A stretch of DNA of 64,000 nt from Bryobacteraceae bacterium (GCA_025928545.1 JAICJH010000027.1:1-64000); one strand, 5' to 3'; counted from the stretch's first letter, positions 36,647-45,615 are shown. Numbers and translations: made by a program. Notes: a model not told the origin generated them from the sequence alone.

Positions 36647-37483
36647 TTGCAGCGAAGCAATCGTATCGGCAGAACAATCCTCTTGTGCGGGCTTCTGGTG
36701 AGCTTTTCCCTCGCAGGGTATGCGGATACAACCTACGCGCTTCCGGACGGGCAGAAAGACGCAGGCAAGAAATTAGTCAGCGCGAGTGCAATTCTATCGC
36801 TTAGCGAGGTCGGTTCAGAAGAGTTTCTCACGATCACGCTGAATAACCTGACGGTCAATCAAAGCTCGGATGGCGAAAACATCACTGGCATAAAACTCGG
36901 TATCGATACGAGCGAGATTACCGGAATTACCGGCGGTCTCACCTCGAGCGCCGATCTGATCGATGTCGGATCGCACGGAGTTGTGAACGATCTTGGGACT
37001 GGCTCCCTGAGCCACTGGACTGCCGCGACGTCTTTGTCCGACATTATTCTGACAACAGTCACCGGCGGGGCGGCGAAGGATGCAATCATCGGAGCGCCCG
37101 GTCCAACGGGTACTTATTCCAACGCCAACTCATCGATCATCAGCGGCACGAAACAACCATATGCGATGGAATCGGCCGTGTTCACAATTTATTTGCTCGG
37201 CAGCAATATTTCGCTGGCCAGTTTCACTGGAGTTCAAATCGGATTCGGAACCGTCGGAAACAACTACATCGATGCCAACATCGCGCCGGCGACGGGACAG
37301 CAAAGTCTCGCCACGCCGGAACCCGGCACGTTCTGGCTGCTTGCCCTGAGTGTCATGGTGATTGGGCTCGTCGCCCGTCGAAACAGGATGCTATCCAGGC
37401 AAGCGCAGGTGGAAGCGCGCCCCGCCCGCCTTGTTGTCGTCCACCCAAAGGTCGCCCCCGTGATCCAGCAGCGTCTGCCGTGA
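36647..37483 (+). CDS. PEP-CTERM sorting-domain protein with extended tail
   Basis: An exported protein of about 278 residues. A signal peptide is clear (IGRTILLCGLLVSFSLAGYA). The body is Ser/Thr/Gly-rich. Near the C-terminus comes TPEPGTFWLLALSVMVIGLVARRN, a PEP-CTERM sorting signal recognised by exosortases. Oddly, some 30 more residues follow the arginines (ending KVAPVIQQRLP), and this tail overlaps the histidine kinase gene by 93 bp; normal PEP-CTERM proteins end within a few residues of the basic cluster. The start is unsure: TTG at 36647 is the best signal-peptide start. Confidence 0.75.
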   Translation: MQRSNRIGRTILLCGLLVSFSLAGYADTTYALPDGQKDAGKKLVSASAILSLSEVGSEEFLTITLNNLTVNQSSDGENITGIKLGIDTSEITGITGGLTSSADLIDVGSHGVVNDLGTGSLSHWTAATSLSDIILTTVTGGAAKDAIIGAPGPTGTYSNANSSIISGTKQPYAMESAVFTIYLLGSNISLASFTGVQIGFGTVGNNYIDANIAPATGQQSLATPEPGTFWLLALSVMVIGLVARRNRMLSRQAQVEARPARLVVVHPKVAPVIQQRLP

Positions 37484-39112
37484 AAGCGCCAGGCCAAGGC
37501 CGAGGCCGTTCTTCCCGGAAGTTACGAAAGGCTGGAACAGACGCGCACGAACGGAGGCGGGAATGCCCGGTCCGGTGTCGCTGACATCCACCAGGATTCC
37601 ATCGCCGTTCCGGTGCGCCGAGATGGAGATTTCCCCGCCGCCCTGCATGGCCTCAATTCCGTTTGAAATCAGGTTCAGGAACACGCGTTCCATTCGGGCG
37701 CGCTCAAGGGGAAGTTCAATGGCATCGTCCACCGCGGTTTGAATGGTGACGTTGTGTTCCGCGGCTACCGGAGACAGTACATCCACCGCCGCGCCGATGA
37801 CCTCACTCAAATGGCATGTCTCCGGTGGATGAATGCGGCCGCGCGAGACATCGACCAGTTCCTGAAGCATTTCGTTGATCACGCGCGACGAGCGGTAGAT
37901 ATTGCCTGCGAGCCGCTGCAATTGATCGGGGCTGAGATCGCCATCCATCATCATTTCAGCGCCACCGTAGATGGAGGCCAGCGGATTGCGCAGATCGTGA
38001 ACGATGGAACTGGAAAGTTGCCCGATGGTGGAGATGCGCTCCCGGCGGATCAATTCTTCACGCGCGCTCTGGATGGAGCCCGACATGGTGTTGAAAGTTC
38101 TTGCGAGACGGCCGAGTTCGTCATCGCGATGAATCGGGACCTGCGCACCGTAGTTTTCACCCGCAATCAGGGCGGCCGCCTGTTCCAGCTGGCGGATAGG
38201 ACGGAGAATCCGGCGCGCCAATAAAACGCTTACGGCAAGGCCGGCGAGCACCGCGGTCAGCCAGATCAGGAAGAGCCGCGTTTCGAGCGCGTTAAGATCG
38301 CGGCGTATCGAATCGAAGTTGTGAAGGATCAGCAAATCGCCGGCGGGCGCGCCGGCAAGATCGTGCAGGGTGGCGCCGAGTACTGCAAACTCGCCGTTGG
38401 GGAGCTTGAGTTCCTGGACTCCGGAACCGCGCCTGTACTGGTCCGCAATCGGGCGGGTTTCGGCATCGCTGAGAGTGGAAGCCACCGGGAGGCCGCCGGA
38501 GAGAAAGACAAAGTCGCTGCCGCCGGTACGGTTCTTCAGGTCGCGGGCGACGTTTTGATCCACAGGGAAGCCTGCCACCAGCACGTTCAGCAGCCCGGAG
38601 CCGACTTGGGTCTGAACGTAAACCGGTGTCACAACCAGTTCGAACAGGCGGCCACCTTCCAGTGAAAAGCCGTCGGATTGGTCGGGGAACCGCTTCGCCG
38701 CATCTCGCACGACCCCGAACTTGCCACTCGTGGGCAGGTTGCCGCCGAGCGACGCGATGACTTCGCCCTGCGGGTCCGTGACCATGAATGACGAATTGTT
38801 CTGCCCGATGCGGGACCAGAATTCGGTGGCCGTGTCCTGAATCGTAGCCCGGTCGTTGGTTTGAAATGCGCGTCGCACGTCCGACATATTGCTCAGAGCG
38901 CGGCTGACGGAGCGCAGCATATCCGCCCGCGCCTGCCACAGCGATTCGTAGGCCCGGAGACTACCCTGTATTTCGTTGCGCAGGTTTTCCGAGAGAACCT
39001 GACGCGTGACATCCTGCACGAACCATCCCGCCGCCGCCAGCAGGAGCGTAATAGCGATCGAGGTGGAGAGAGTGATCTTCCCCAGCAGCGAGTGACTCCA
39101 CGGCAGATTCAT
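37391..39112 (-). CDS. Membrane sensor histidine kinase
   Basis: A 573-residue sensor kinase. TM1 is at about 12-32, followed by a periplasmic sensor region of about 245 residues of the Cache type. TM2 is at about 280-300 and HAMP at about 300-355. The H-box SSSIVHDLRNPLASI has phospho-acceptor His at about 372. The ATPase domain has N-box NLISNGIEAM, DTGPGIP and GLGLGLAL. It is the last gene of the regulator-receiver-porin-copper protein operon, joined by an ATGA overlap, so it is the probable partner of the OmpR-type regulator. The signal is unknown; a redox or electron-acceptor cue would suit the context. Confidence 0.93.
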   Translation of the reverse strand: MNLPWSHSLLGKITLSTSIAITLLLAAAGWFVQDVTRQVLSENLRNEIQGSLRAYESLWQARADMLRSVSRALSNMSDVRRAFQTNDRATIQDTATEFWSRIGQNNSSFMVTDPQGEVIASLGGNLPTSGKFGVVRDAAKRFPDQSDGFSLEGGRLFELVVTPVYVQTQVGSGLLNVLVAGFPVDQNVARDLKNRTGGSDFVFLSGGLPVASTLSDAETRPIADQYRRGSGVQELKLPNGEFAVLGATLHDLAGAPAGDLLILHNFDSIRRDLNALETRLFLIWLTAVLAGLAVSVLLARRILRPIRQLEQAAALIAGENYGAQVPIHRDDELGRLARTFNTMSGSIQSAREELIRRERISTIGQLSSSIVHDLRNPLASIYGGAEMMMDGDLSPDQLQRLAGNIYRSSRVINEMLQELVDVSRGRIHPPETCHLSEVIGAAVDVLSPVAAEHNVTIQTAVDDAIELPLERARMERVFLNLISNGIEAMQGGGEISISAHRNGDGILVDVSDTGPGIPASVRARLFQPFVTSGKNGLGLGLALSRQTLLDHGGDLWVDDNKAGGARFHLRLPG

Positions 39113-39825
39113 TGGCGTGAGCCGGGATAAAAGGTCTTGTCGTCGGGAGGCGAATCGTAATCTTTGCCGTACTTGTTCTTGTGCGGCGCCATCAGATAGC
39201 CGGCTTCGGAAACAATAATCGGCGGCAAGTGAACGCCCTCGGCCGTGACCAGTACACGGCGCGACAGGGCCTGGAGCGATTGTTCCGTGGCGCGTTCGTG
39301 ATACACGCTGAGATCATAGGAGCCCGGCGGAACATCGAGATGAAAGGAGCCATCGCGCGGTGTCATGGCGAAGTATGGCGTATTGAGAACCAGGATGATC
39401 GCACTCATCGTGGGATGAATGTTGCAGAAGACACGGACGACGCCGGGGCGCTGGAATCGCACCGAGCGGGATGTCTTGGGAGGGTACAGTCCCACGTCGA
39501 AAATCTGGCCGCTGTAACTCGAGAAAGCGTTGTGGAAGATGGGATCCTCGTTCGGGAAGTCGATAGTGGTCCCCGCGATTACAGGGAGAATGTGCGGGGT
39601 GAACATCTTGTTCTTCTGCAGCATCGTCACATGCTTATCCGCGGCGGTTGTCGATTGGTTAACCGCCTGGAGCGAGACAACCACGCCGGAGTAGTCCCCG
39701 TGCGAAACGGCTTCGACATGCGATTCGCGGAGTTCCACGGTGCCCGAAACCGTGGCTGCAAAAAGGCCGCCGCCAATCAGACTGGGAAAAACGAGACTAA
39801 AACAGATAGGCGAGAGCCAGGTCAT
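39109..39825 (-). CDS. Exported type-1 copper (cupredoxin-like) protein
   Basis: A 238-residue protein with a signal peptide (about 1-24) and a cupredoxin-like fold at about 65-150. The putative type-1 copper ligands are all present: His 98 (IFHNAFS) and Cys 134, His 137 and Met 140 in the CNIHPTM loop. The C-X2-H-X2-M spacing is that of amicyanin-like proteins. A carboxypeptidase-regulatory-like beta domain follows (GSFHLDVPPGSYDLSVYHE). It overlaps the porin gene by 29 bp and the kinase gene by 4 bp. A periplasmic electron-transfer or copper-sensing role is inferred. Confidence 0.82.
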   Translation of the reverse strand: MTWLSPICFSLVFPSLIGGGLFAATVSGTVELRESHVEAVSHGDYSGVVVSLQAVNQSTTAADKHVTMLQKNKMFTPHILPVIAGTTIDFPNEDPIFHNAFSSYSGQIFDVGLYPPKTSRSVRFQRPGVVRVFCNIHPTMSAIILVLNTPYFAMTPRDGSFHLDVPPGSYDLSVYHERATEQSLQALSRRVLVTAEGVHLPPIIVSEAGYLMAPHKNKYGKDYDSPPDDKTFYPGSRQ

Positions 39826-41176
39826 AGTGATTGTTCCTGCGCAGTCCGACGGAAATATAGTCGGTCCTCGTTTGTGCCGCTTCGATCGCTGCCAGAACGT
39901 TCGGCCCCAGCTTATATACAATATTACCGGCATAAGAAAGATTGCGCCGGACGCTGTTGCCGACCAGATCGGATGCGCGGTCTTCTTCCTGGCCTCCGAA
40001 AAAGTTGAGTGAAATTCGGCTGGAAGGGAAGACCGAAATCTGCGTCCAACCGCCGGCGACATGCACCGGAATAATCTGTCCGCTGGGAAGGAGGGTGAAG
40101 CCCTGGCGTAGGCCACCGAGTCCCGCTGCATTGCTGCCCTTAAAATAGGCGCCCGTAATTTCGACTGCATCGGTCGGTTTCATGCGCCAGTCGAGCGTCA
40201 CCAGTTGTGAATCCACCGTATGGCCGCCCACGTGAGTGTTGCTGTAGTGAAATCCAGGCGCGACTTCAAAACGTCTTTTCTCCGACCCGTGAAAGAAGAG
40301 CAATCTGCCCTCATAAGCAGGGCGCTGCCTTTCCAACGTCGCGGAGAGCGTCGCAGGAGCGGTGGCGGGAGCGGCCTCCGCGGTTTCAAAGATGCCTGCC
40401 TGTGCGCGAAATCCTGTTGAACTGTTGCCGAACCTTTGTTCGACCCGTATTTGCGGTTGCCAGTCCCAGAGATTGCCAGCGCCGGAAAGTGGCGCGAGGC
40501 CCACCTGCGCAAGAGACATAGGTTCGCGCGGCGAAACGATCGGCTTATCCTGCCCCGCGGTGAGAGTGAAGTTCTTCCACGCGAGATCGACGGTGGCGAG
40601 GCGGACACGGAATAAATTATTCCCAGGGGAGGCCGTCCCTCCCCAGAAATCGAAATATGCCGAGCCGCTGGCTTTGCCTCCGCCGGGCAAATCGGGACCA
40701 CTGAATTTCAGCCCGATAACGGTCTGGCGGAAGGTTGCACCGGAAGATGCGGGCGCTTGATTCACTTGCGCCGTGACCGGCACCTGAAGAGTTCCGCCAT
40801 AGCCTCCGTTCCGGAATGCGTTAAACAAAACCATGCCGGTAAGCGAAACAGGCATTCGCTGCGAAGCGCCCATCTTAGATTGCGCCAGCTCTTCTGTGCG
40901 GCTCTCCAGAACGTCCAGGCGCTCGCCGGGAGTCGGTGCGGTATCGGGCGGAGCGGGGGCATCGGATTCAGCCACGACGGGCGGCTGGTTGGAATCCAGT
41001 TGCCGGCGCAGTTCCTGAACTTCCGCTGCGAGTTCCTGGTTTTGTTTCTCCAGCTTGTCCAGCCGTTCAAAAATTCGCTGCATGTCACCGGGAGACTGCG
41101 CGTGCCCTGAAGCTGGAATTCCGAGGCAGACTATAGACAGCCAAACCAGCCGCATCGCCGGAAATCGTATCAGCAT
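39797..41176 (-). CDS. Outer-membrane porin with N-terminal coiled coil
   Basis: A 459-residue exported protein. A signal peptide ends near GHAQ (about 26). Residues 30-62 form a short coiled coil (MQRIFERLDKLEKQNQELAA). From about 105 the chain alternates in beta-barrel style and ends with the aromatic-terminated strand YDLALAYLF, a usual outer-membrane insertion signal. It resembles the phosphate-selective/OprP-like porin layout, but its specificity is not visible. It is in one operon with two response regulators upstream (7-bp overlap) and the copper protein downstream. Confidence 0.83.
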   Translation of the reverse strand: MLIRFPAMRLVWLSIVCLGIPASGHAQSPGDMQRIFERLDKLEKQNQELAAEVQELRRQLDSNQPPVVAESDAPAPPDTAPTPGERLDVLESRTEELAQSKMGASQRMPVSLTGMVLFNAFRNGGYGGTLQVPVTAQVNQAPASSGATFRQTVIGLKFSGPDLPGGGKASGSAYFDFWGGTASPGNNLFRVRLATVDLAWKNFTLTAGQDKPIVSPREPMSLAQVGLAPLSGAGNLWDWQPQIRVEQRFGNSSTGFRAQAGIFETAEAAPATAPATLSATLERQRPAYEGRLLFFHGSEKRRFEVAPGFHYSNTHVGGHTVDSQLVTLDWRMKPTDAVEITGAYFKGSNAAGLGGLRQGFTLLPSGQIIPVHVAGGWTQISVFPSSRISLNFFGGQEEDRASDLVGNSVRRNLSYAGNIVYKLGPNVLAAIEAAQTRTDYISVGLRRNNHYDLALAYLF

Positions 41177-41541
41177 AAAAGTTGCTCCAGTTTGCGGCGG
41201 ACGGCCGCGGGTGAATACGGTTTTGAGAAGAACGCATCGGCGCCGTGCGCCAGCGCGCGCTGCGGAAGCTGCGGATCGCTGTCGCCCGAGATCATCAGTA
41301 CAGGCAGGCTCGCATAGCGGTCTTCCGAACGCAGTTGCCGAATCAGTTCGAAGCCATCATGCCGCGGCATGTGCAGGTCTGTCACGAGAGCCGCAATTTC
41401 GCTCTCCGATTTTTGCAGGGCGGCCAGTGCCGCGCCCGGGCTCCGAAGCACCACAGTTTTGTGCCCGCGTATCGATTCCAGCGCAATCTGCAGAGTTTCA
41501 GCGCAGGTTTCGTTGTCTTCGACGATCAGGATGGTTCTCAT
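41170..41541 (-). CDS. CheY-like single-domain response regulator
   Basis: A 123-residue receiver domain without an output domain. Acidic residues in ILIVEDNE, the phospho-acceptor Asp at about 55 (VTDLHMP), MISGDSD and the Lys in FFSKPYS form the standard active site. It lies between the OmpR-type regulator (ATGA overlap) and the porin. It may act as a phosphate sink or as an intermediate for the kinase at the end of the operon. Confidence 0.93.
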   Translation of the reverse strand: MRTILIVEDNETCAETLQIALESIRGHKTVVLRSPGAALAALQKSESEIAALVTDLHMPRHDGFELIRQLRSEDRYASLPVLMISGDSDPQLPQRALAHGADAFFSKPYSPAAVRRKLEQLLC

Positions 41542-42212
41542 GGAAGAAACCGGTAGCCTACCTTATGCAACGTCAGAAAGTGGCGCGGGCAGTTTGGATC
41601 TGCTTCGAGCTTCTGCCGAAGTCGAACAACATGCGCGTCCACGGTTCTGGTGTTCGGGAACGATTCGTATCCCCAGACCGAATTGAGAATCATGTCGCGC
41701 GAAAGCGGCCGGTCCGGATTCTGGAGGAAGAATGTCAGCAGATTGTACTCGGCGGGCGTGAAGCGGATTTCCTGGTCGCGGCGGGTGACTACTCGCCGGT
41801 CGAGATTGACCTCGACGTCGGCAAAAGTCAGCACTTTTTGCTGCACGCCAGGCTGACGACGCAGTACCGCCCGGATGCGGGCCAGCAACTCGCGGGTGCC
41901 GAACGGCTTGACAACATAGTCGTCGGCGCCGATTTCGAGCAGCAGAACCTTGTCGATTTCCTCTCCGATGGCGCTGAGCACAATGATGGGAGTCAGCACT
42001 CCGGAGCTTCGCAGGCGTTTGCATACCTCGACGCCGCTGAGGCCCGGTAGCCGGAGGTCCGTGATGATCAGACTGGGTTTGGCGAGAATTGCCTGATCGA
42101 GTCCGGAAAGCCCGTCGGATGCGAGAATCGCCCGGAAGCCTTCACGCTCCAGCAGGACGCCAATTGTGTCCCGAAGATTGTCGTCATCGTCGATTACCAG
42201 AATAGTTTGCAC
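41538..42212 (-). CDS. OmpR/PhoB-type response regulator
   Basis: A 224-residue regulator: receiver domain with the DDDD acidic patch, phospho-acceptor Asp at about 52 (ITDLRLPG) and the Lys in VVKPFG. A winged-helix Trans_reg_C domain follows from about 125 (FTPAEYNLLTFFLQNPDRPLSR, then WGYESFPNTRTVDAHVVRLRQKLE). The start is GTG at 42212. A TTTACAA direct repeat with 11-bp period lies about 65 bp upstream, and similar boxes flank the cytochrome gene, so it probably autoregulates and controls the cytochrome locus. Confidence 0.95.
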   Translation of the reverse strand: MQTILVIDDDDNLRDTIGVLLEREGFRAILASDGLSGLDQAILAKPSLIITDLRLPGLSGVEVCKRLRSSGVLTPIIVLSAIGEEIDKVLLLEIGADDYVVKPFGTRELLARIRAVLRRQPGVQQKVLTFADVEVNLDRRVVTRRDQEIRFTPAEYNLLTFFLQNPDRPLSRDMILNSVWGYESFPNTRTVDAHVVRLRQKLEADPNCPRHFLTLHKVGYRFLP

Positions 42213-42221
42213 GGCAAGGCG

Positions 42222-42227
42222 ATTTTA
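42222..42227 (-). promoter_or_regulatory. Possible -10 box of the regulator operon
   Basis: TAAAAT on the minus strand ends 9 bp before the GTG of the response regulator. No good -35 is seen, as is common for activator-dependent promoters. Transcription from it would give a nearly leaderless message. Confidence 0.45.
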
Positions 42228-42276
42228 GCGCGGAGAACGTGGCGATTGCCCTGTGGACTTCGGCACCCGCCCGGAT

Positions 42277-42294
42277 TTTACAACTTTTTTACAA
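42277..42294 (-). promoter_or_regulatory. Direct-repeat box upstream of the response regulator
   Basis: Two identical heptamers TTTACAA (plus-strand 42277-42283 and 42288-42294) are separated by 4 bp, giving an 11-bp period; on the coding strand they read TTGTAAA. This is the layout of PhoB/OmpR-family binding sites. Related repeats occur at 45474 and 45538. Confidence 0.65.
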
Positions 42295-42446
42295 GGACCA
42301 CACGCGTTACGGCGCGTTTCCGCGCAGAATGTATTCAGTTGGCGTTGACGCACCAGGTTTTTCCTGAGTTTGCCGGTGAAGCTTCAGGGGTCGGATGCGG
42401 CAACTCCAGGGAGTGCCGGGCTGTACAGGGCGGCCCGGCCTCCATT

Positions 42447-44468
42447 TCAAAATGCCCAGAGCAAACTGGTGTAGCCGGTATTGGCACGGTAGTTCTGATC
42501 CTGCGACAACACTCCGAATTCCTCGTGATAACCGTAATACTGATATCCGGCGTTCCAGCGTAGTTTTTCGTTGAGCTTGACCGAGAGCCGCACAAGGGGT
42601 GTCTGATATGTCAGCGGGAACGTCTGGACGTTATAGAAAACCTGCGCCGCGGCCGTGGCCTGCGGAATCAGCGAACTGCGTCCATCGCCGTTGTCTTTTG
42701 TGAGGTTGTAGCCGAGGTAGATATCGGCGTGTTTCATCGCGGCGAACCGGATGCCGAGATTCAGCGAGTGGATATTGCTGACGTACACCGAATACAGGTT
42801 CGGCACCAGCGACGACCGTGGCGCACCAGCGAAGAAAGCGATGCCCCCCACGGTATCCATGTGAAGCCTGGAATAATCGGCATTGAACGAAATGCCGGAC
42901 TTCGCCGTCCATGAGGCATCGGCGGAATAGTTGCGGGCGCGAGAACTGTATGAGGTCACCACAATTGAGTTGTTGTTGTAGTTTTCCTGGTAGCCCGAGC
43001 CGAGCGCAATATTCTTTTTTCGGTATTGAGCGCGCGCCCGAATGGAGTGATAATTTCGGAGGCTGATGGGCACGAAGGGATGGTCGTTACGCCCCAATTC
43101 ACCTTCCACATGAAGCCGAAGCCCCGAAATGGGCATCCAGTTGATTCCCGCGACACCCGCATCCGTCTGGTTGGATTGCTGCGCGCTCAGGCCACTCAAA
43201 GCCGAACCGGCGGCAGCGCCTGCTTCGTTGGAACGAATCACGCGGTCGGCATAACGGAAGCCGCCGAAAATGTCGAGTTTCTTCGAGAACCTGTACCGTA
43301 CGTCCGTTGCGTTCGTCAGCAGCCGAATCCCCAGGAACTGAAAATTCACCGTTGCGAAAGAAAATGTTCCGTTGTTGAAAGACGAGAAGAGATTGTTTCC
43401 CACCATGCGAGTGTTGGCTGCCGACAGGTTTTCGATCACTGTCAGCCGCGAAGTTGGAAACAATGTGACATTGAGATCTCCGGTCAGGACCGGCCTGTCA
43501 CCGTTTCCGGCAACCACGATCTGCTGATTCTGCGAGTTACCGAAACGATCAGTGCCGGCTGCGATTTCATTCTGCACGAAGGTTCCCGTGCCTCCCGAAT
43601 AGCTGGCGCGGGCGTTAATCGTAAGCCATTTAAATTCGCCGGTCAGGTTTCCCATCCAGCTGGGCGTGCGTCCACGGTACGGCGCACCGGAAGCGAATGA
43701 CCTCAGCACAGCGGGCGCGGTGCCGCTTTCCGGGGATGTCACGCTGGCAGAGGAGTCCTCCCTGAAGTATTCCCAGCGGCGCTGTACAGTCAGGCGGAAA
43801 GCGCTGAACTTCGCGTCGAAGCCCAGTCTGTATTCGTTGTATTGCTGGCGAGTGTTCTTGAAAAGTGGATAAACATCGCCCTGGGTGTTAAACTCCTGCT
43901 CCGTGGTCAGCGCCGGGCCGCCGAGGGTCATGTGTCCATAACCCGCGCGGATCCTGAAGGCGCTTTGGGGAAGCAGGGTCAGGTCGTGATCCTGCCAACG
44001 GTGCGTCGTATCTTCCAGGTGCTTGCCCGATGCGACCGTAAGTCCCGGATTGAAGTAGTCGTTCGACCGCCATAACATGTCGTATCGATACACGCGGTTC
44101 TTCTGAACCCGGAATATAGCCGATTGATACGGATCGTTGCCCAGGCCGGCGGTCGTCAGTACAAGTTCATCGAACCAATGGCCGTGTCCTTCCAGCGAAT
44201 GGATCGCGAGCGAACTATCCAGAAGGCGGACACCGTTGCGATAGTTGACATCGCTGCGATACTTGCCCTCATTTCCGCCAATCGAAGCGAACCGGTAACC
44301 CAACTCCCAGCTTTGCGTGACATTGTATTTGGCGTATGTTTCACCTGCCGGAGGACCAACCTGTTCGTCGGTAGGCGTCGGCGTGGGCTGAGCAAAGGCG
44401 ATCGCAGGCGCGAGAAGTATGAACAGCGCTGCCGGAATTCGGGTCATCAAAGAAAGGTCCCGGCTCAT
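42447..44468 (-). CDS. MtrB/PioB-type outer-membrane beta-barrel
   Basis: A 673-residue exported protein. The start at 44468 has GGGAGG upstream and overlaps the cytochrome stop (ATGA). A signal peptide ends near AFAQ (about 27). The rest is a long series of amphipathic strands with aromatic girdles (for example YRYDMLWRSNDYF, YNEYRLGFDAKF, WNAGYQYYGYHEEF), ending in YTSLLWAF. Size, strand richness and coupling to a decaheme cytochrome match the MtrB/PioB/DmsF porins that sheathe the cytochrome across the outer membrane. No N-terminal CXXC motif as in Shewanella MtrB is seen. Confidence 0.85.
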   Translation of the reverse strand: MSRDLSLMTRIPAALFILLAPAIAFAQPTPTPTDEQVGPPAGETYAKYNVTQSWELGYRFASIGGNEGKYRSDVNYRNGVRLLDSSLAIHSLEGHGHWFDELVLTTAGLGNDPYQSAIFRVQKNRVYRYDMLWRSNDYFNPGLTVASGKHLEDTTHRWQDHDLTLLPQSAFRIRAGYGHMTLGGPALTTEQEFNTQGDVYPLFKNTRQQYNEYRLGFDAKFSAFRLTVQRRWEYFREDSSASVTSPESGTAPAVLRSFASGAPYRGRTPSWMGNLTGEFKWLTINARASYSGGTGTFVQNEIAAGTDRFGNSQNQQIVVAGNGDRPVLTGDLNVTLFPTSRLTVIENLSAANTRMVGNNLFSSFNNGTFSFATVNFQFLGIRLLTNATDVRYRFSKKLDIFGGFRYADRVIRSNEAGAAAGSALSGLSAQQSNQTDAGVAGINWMPISGLRLHVEGELGRNDHPFVPISLRNYHSIRARAQYRKKNIALGSGYQENYNNNSIVVTSYSSRARNYSADASWTAKSGISFNADYSRLHMDTVGGIAFFAGAPRSSLVPNLYSVYVSNIHSLNLGIRFAAMKHADIYLGYNLTKDNGDGRSSLIPQATAAAQVFYNVQTFPLTYQTPLVRLSVKLNEKLRWNAGYQYYGYHEEFGVLSQDQNYRANTGYTSLLWAF

Positions 44469-45436
44469 CGGAGAAACCTCCCATCGGCATTCGAGCCGTG
44501 TATTCTGACATGGCATTGGGTGCATTGCTGATACTTCGGATCCAGCATATTGTGGGAAGCGGATTGCACGAAAACGCTCAGATTCTCCCGGCCAAAAGTG
44601 CCTGCGCCGTTATGGCATTCCAGGCAGATGGTGAAAACCACCGGCCGCTTGAGCAGTTTTGCGTTTGTCGTCCCGTGCGGCACATGGCATGCAATGCAGC
44701 CCTCCACCCGGACACTGGCATGCTCGAAAACGAACGGCCCGCGCTTATCGACATGGCATTTCAGACAGGGCTCTTCGTTATCGTGGGATGCCGTCACCAG
44801 GTTTGAGCCGGTACCCGTACGCCACGACGGCGCGAAGTTTCCATGCGGGTTGTGGCAATCCGTGCACTGCATGACGCCTTCGTTCACGCGGTGCTTCGAC
44901 GGCATACTGAACTGCGCACGGATCGGTTCATGGCAGCCGTAGCAGAGTTCGTTTTGTTTTTTCGCCAGCAGGAACTTCGGAGTCGGGGAATTGTGAATGG
45001 AGTGGCAATTTGTGCACACGACATCGGCTTCGGTGTGGGCCGACCGCCGGATGTTAGCCCGCGAGAAGTCTTTCGCATGGCAACTGAGGCACGTATCGAT
45101 CACCTGAGTTGGCGTCATTTGCGAAAAAGCGCGGATCGTGGCCGCGCCGCCGCCCGCCGCCATGTGATTCGCCCCCGCGCCATGACAACCTTCGCAGCCG
45201 GTTTTTTCCGGGCTTTCCTTTCCCGAAGCGATGGATTTGTAGTGCGGGTTGTTGTGAAAACCCTTGTACAGATCTGCATGACACAAGCCGCACTGCTCGC
45301 TGCCAATGTATGAATTGGCCGCGGCGGCCTTCGGTTGAGCCGCGGCGCTGAACACGAACGCGCAGAGGCCCGCCACCGGCAGAATTATCCGAATCAGTTT
45401 CTTAGACACCGCGATTATTGGTCTGCCTGCTCCCAT
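44465..45436 (-). CDS. Decaheme c-type cytochrome (MtrA/PioA/DmsE type)
   Basis: A 323-residue exported cytochrome with exactly ten CXXCH heme-binding motifs, starting at about Cys 49, 81, 116, 141, 165, 191, 224, 247, 271 and 305. A signal peptide covers about residues 10-34 (GTG at 45409 is an alternative start). Length and heme number equal those of DmsE/MtrA-family periplasmic decaheme cytochromes, which carry electrons through a partner porin. Its stop overlaps the MtrB-like gene. The best inference is electron export to, or uptake from, extracellular substrates. No outer-surface MtrC-like cytochrome is encoded in the window. Confidence 0.95.
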   Translation of the reverse strand: MGAGRPIIAVSKKLIRIILPVAGLCAFVFSAAAQPKAAAANSYIGSEQCGLCHADLYKGFHNNPHYKSIASGKESPEKTGCEGCHGAGANHMAAGGGAATIRAFSQMTPTQVIDTCLSCHAKDFSRANIRRSAHTEADVVCTNCHSIHNSPTPKFLLAKKQNELCYGCHEPIRAQFSMPSKHRVNEGVMQCTDCHNPHGNFAPSWRTGTGSNLVTASHDNEEPCLKCHVDKRGPFVFEHASVRVEGCIACHVPHGTTNAKLLKRPVVFTICLECHNGAGTFGRENLSVFVQSASHNMLDPKYQQCTQCHVRIHGSNADGRFLR

Positions 45437-45473
45437 AGCTGAATAACCAGCATAGAGGCAATACCGCTTCTGG

Positions 45474-45502
45474 TTGTCAGAAAACTGTCAAAAAGTTGTA
45501 CC
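45474..45502 (+). promoter_or_regulatory. Triple direct-repeat box
   Basis: Heptamers TTGTCAG, CTGTCAA and TTGTACC begin at 45474, 45485 and 45496, each 11 bp apart, with A-rich 4-bp spacers. This is the same layout as the box upstream of the response regulator. It reads in the direction of the secreted TIGR03118-type gene at 45616. Confidence 0.65.
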
Positions 45503-45537
45503 TGATGATGGAAGGTCTGCCGCAAGGGCGGACATTT

Positions 45538-45555
45538 TTTACATTTATTTCACAA
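45538..45555 (-). promoter_or_regulatory. Direct-repeat box facing the cytochrome gene
   Basis: On the minus strand TTGTGAA (45555-45549) and ATGTAAA (45544-45538) are 11 bp apart. It resembles the box of the response regulator gene and reads towards the cytochrome operon, whose start is about 100 bp away. Confidence 0.5.
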
Positions 45556-45615
45556 CTTGACGACATGGGTAAGCGTTCGTTGCGACAAGCTTGCACAGAG
45601 AGGGTACTACTTGTC

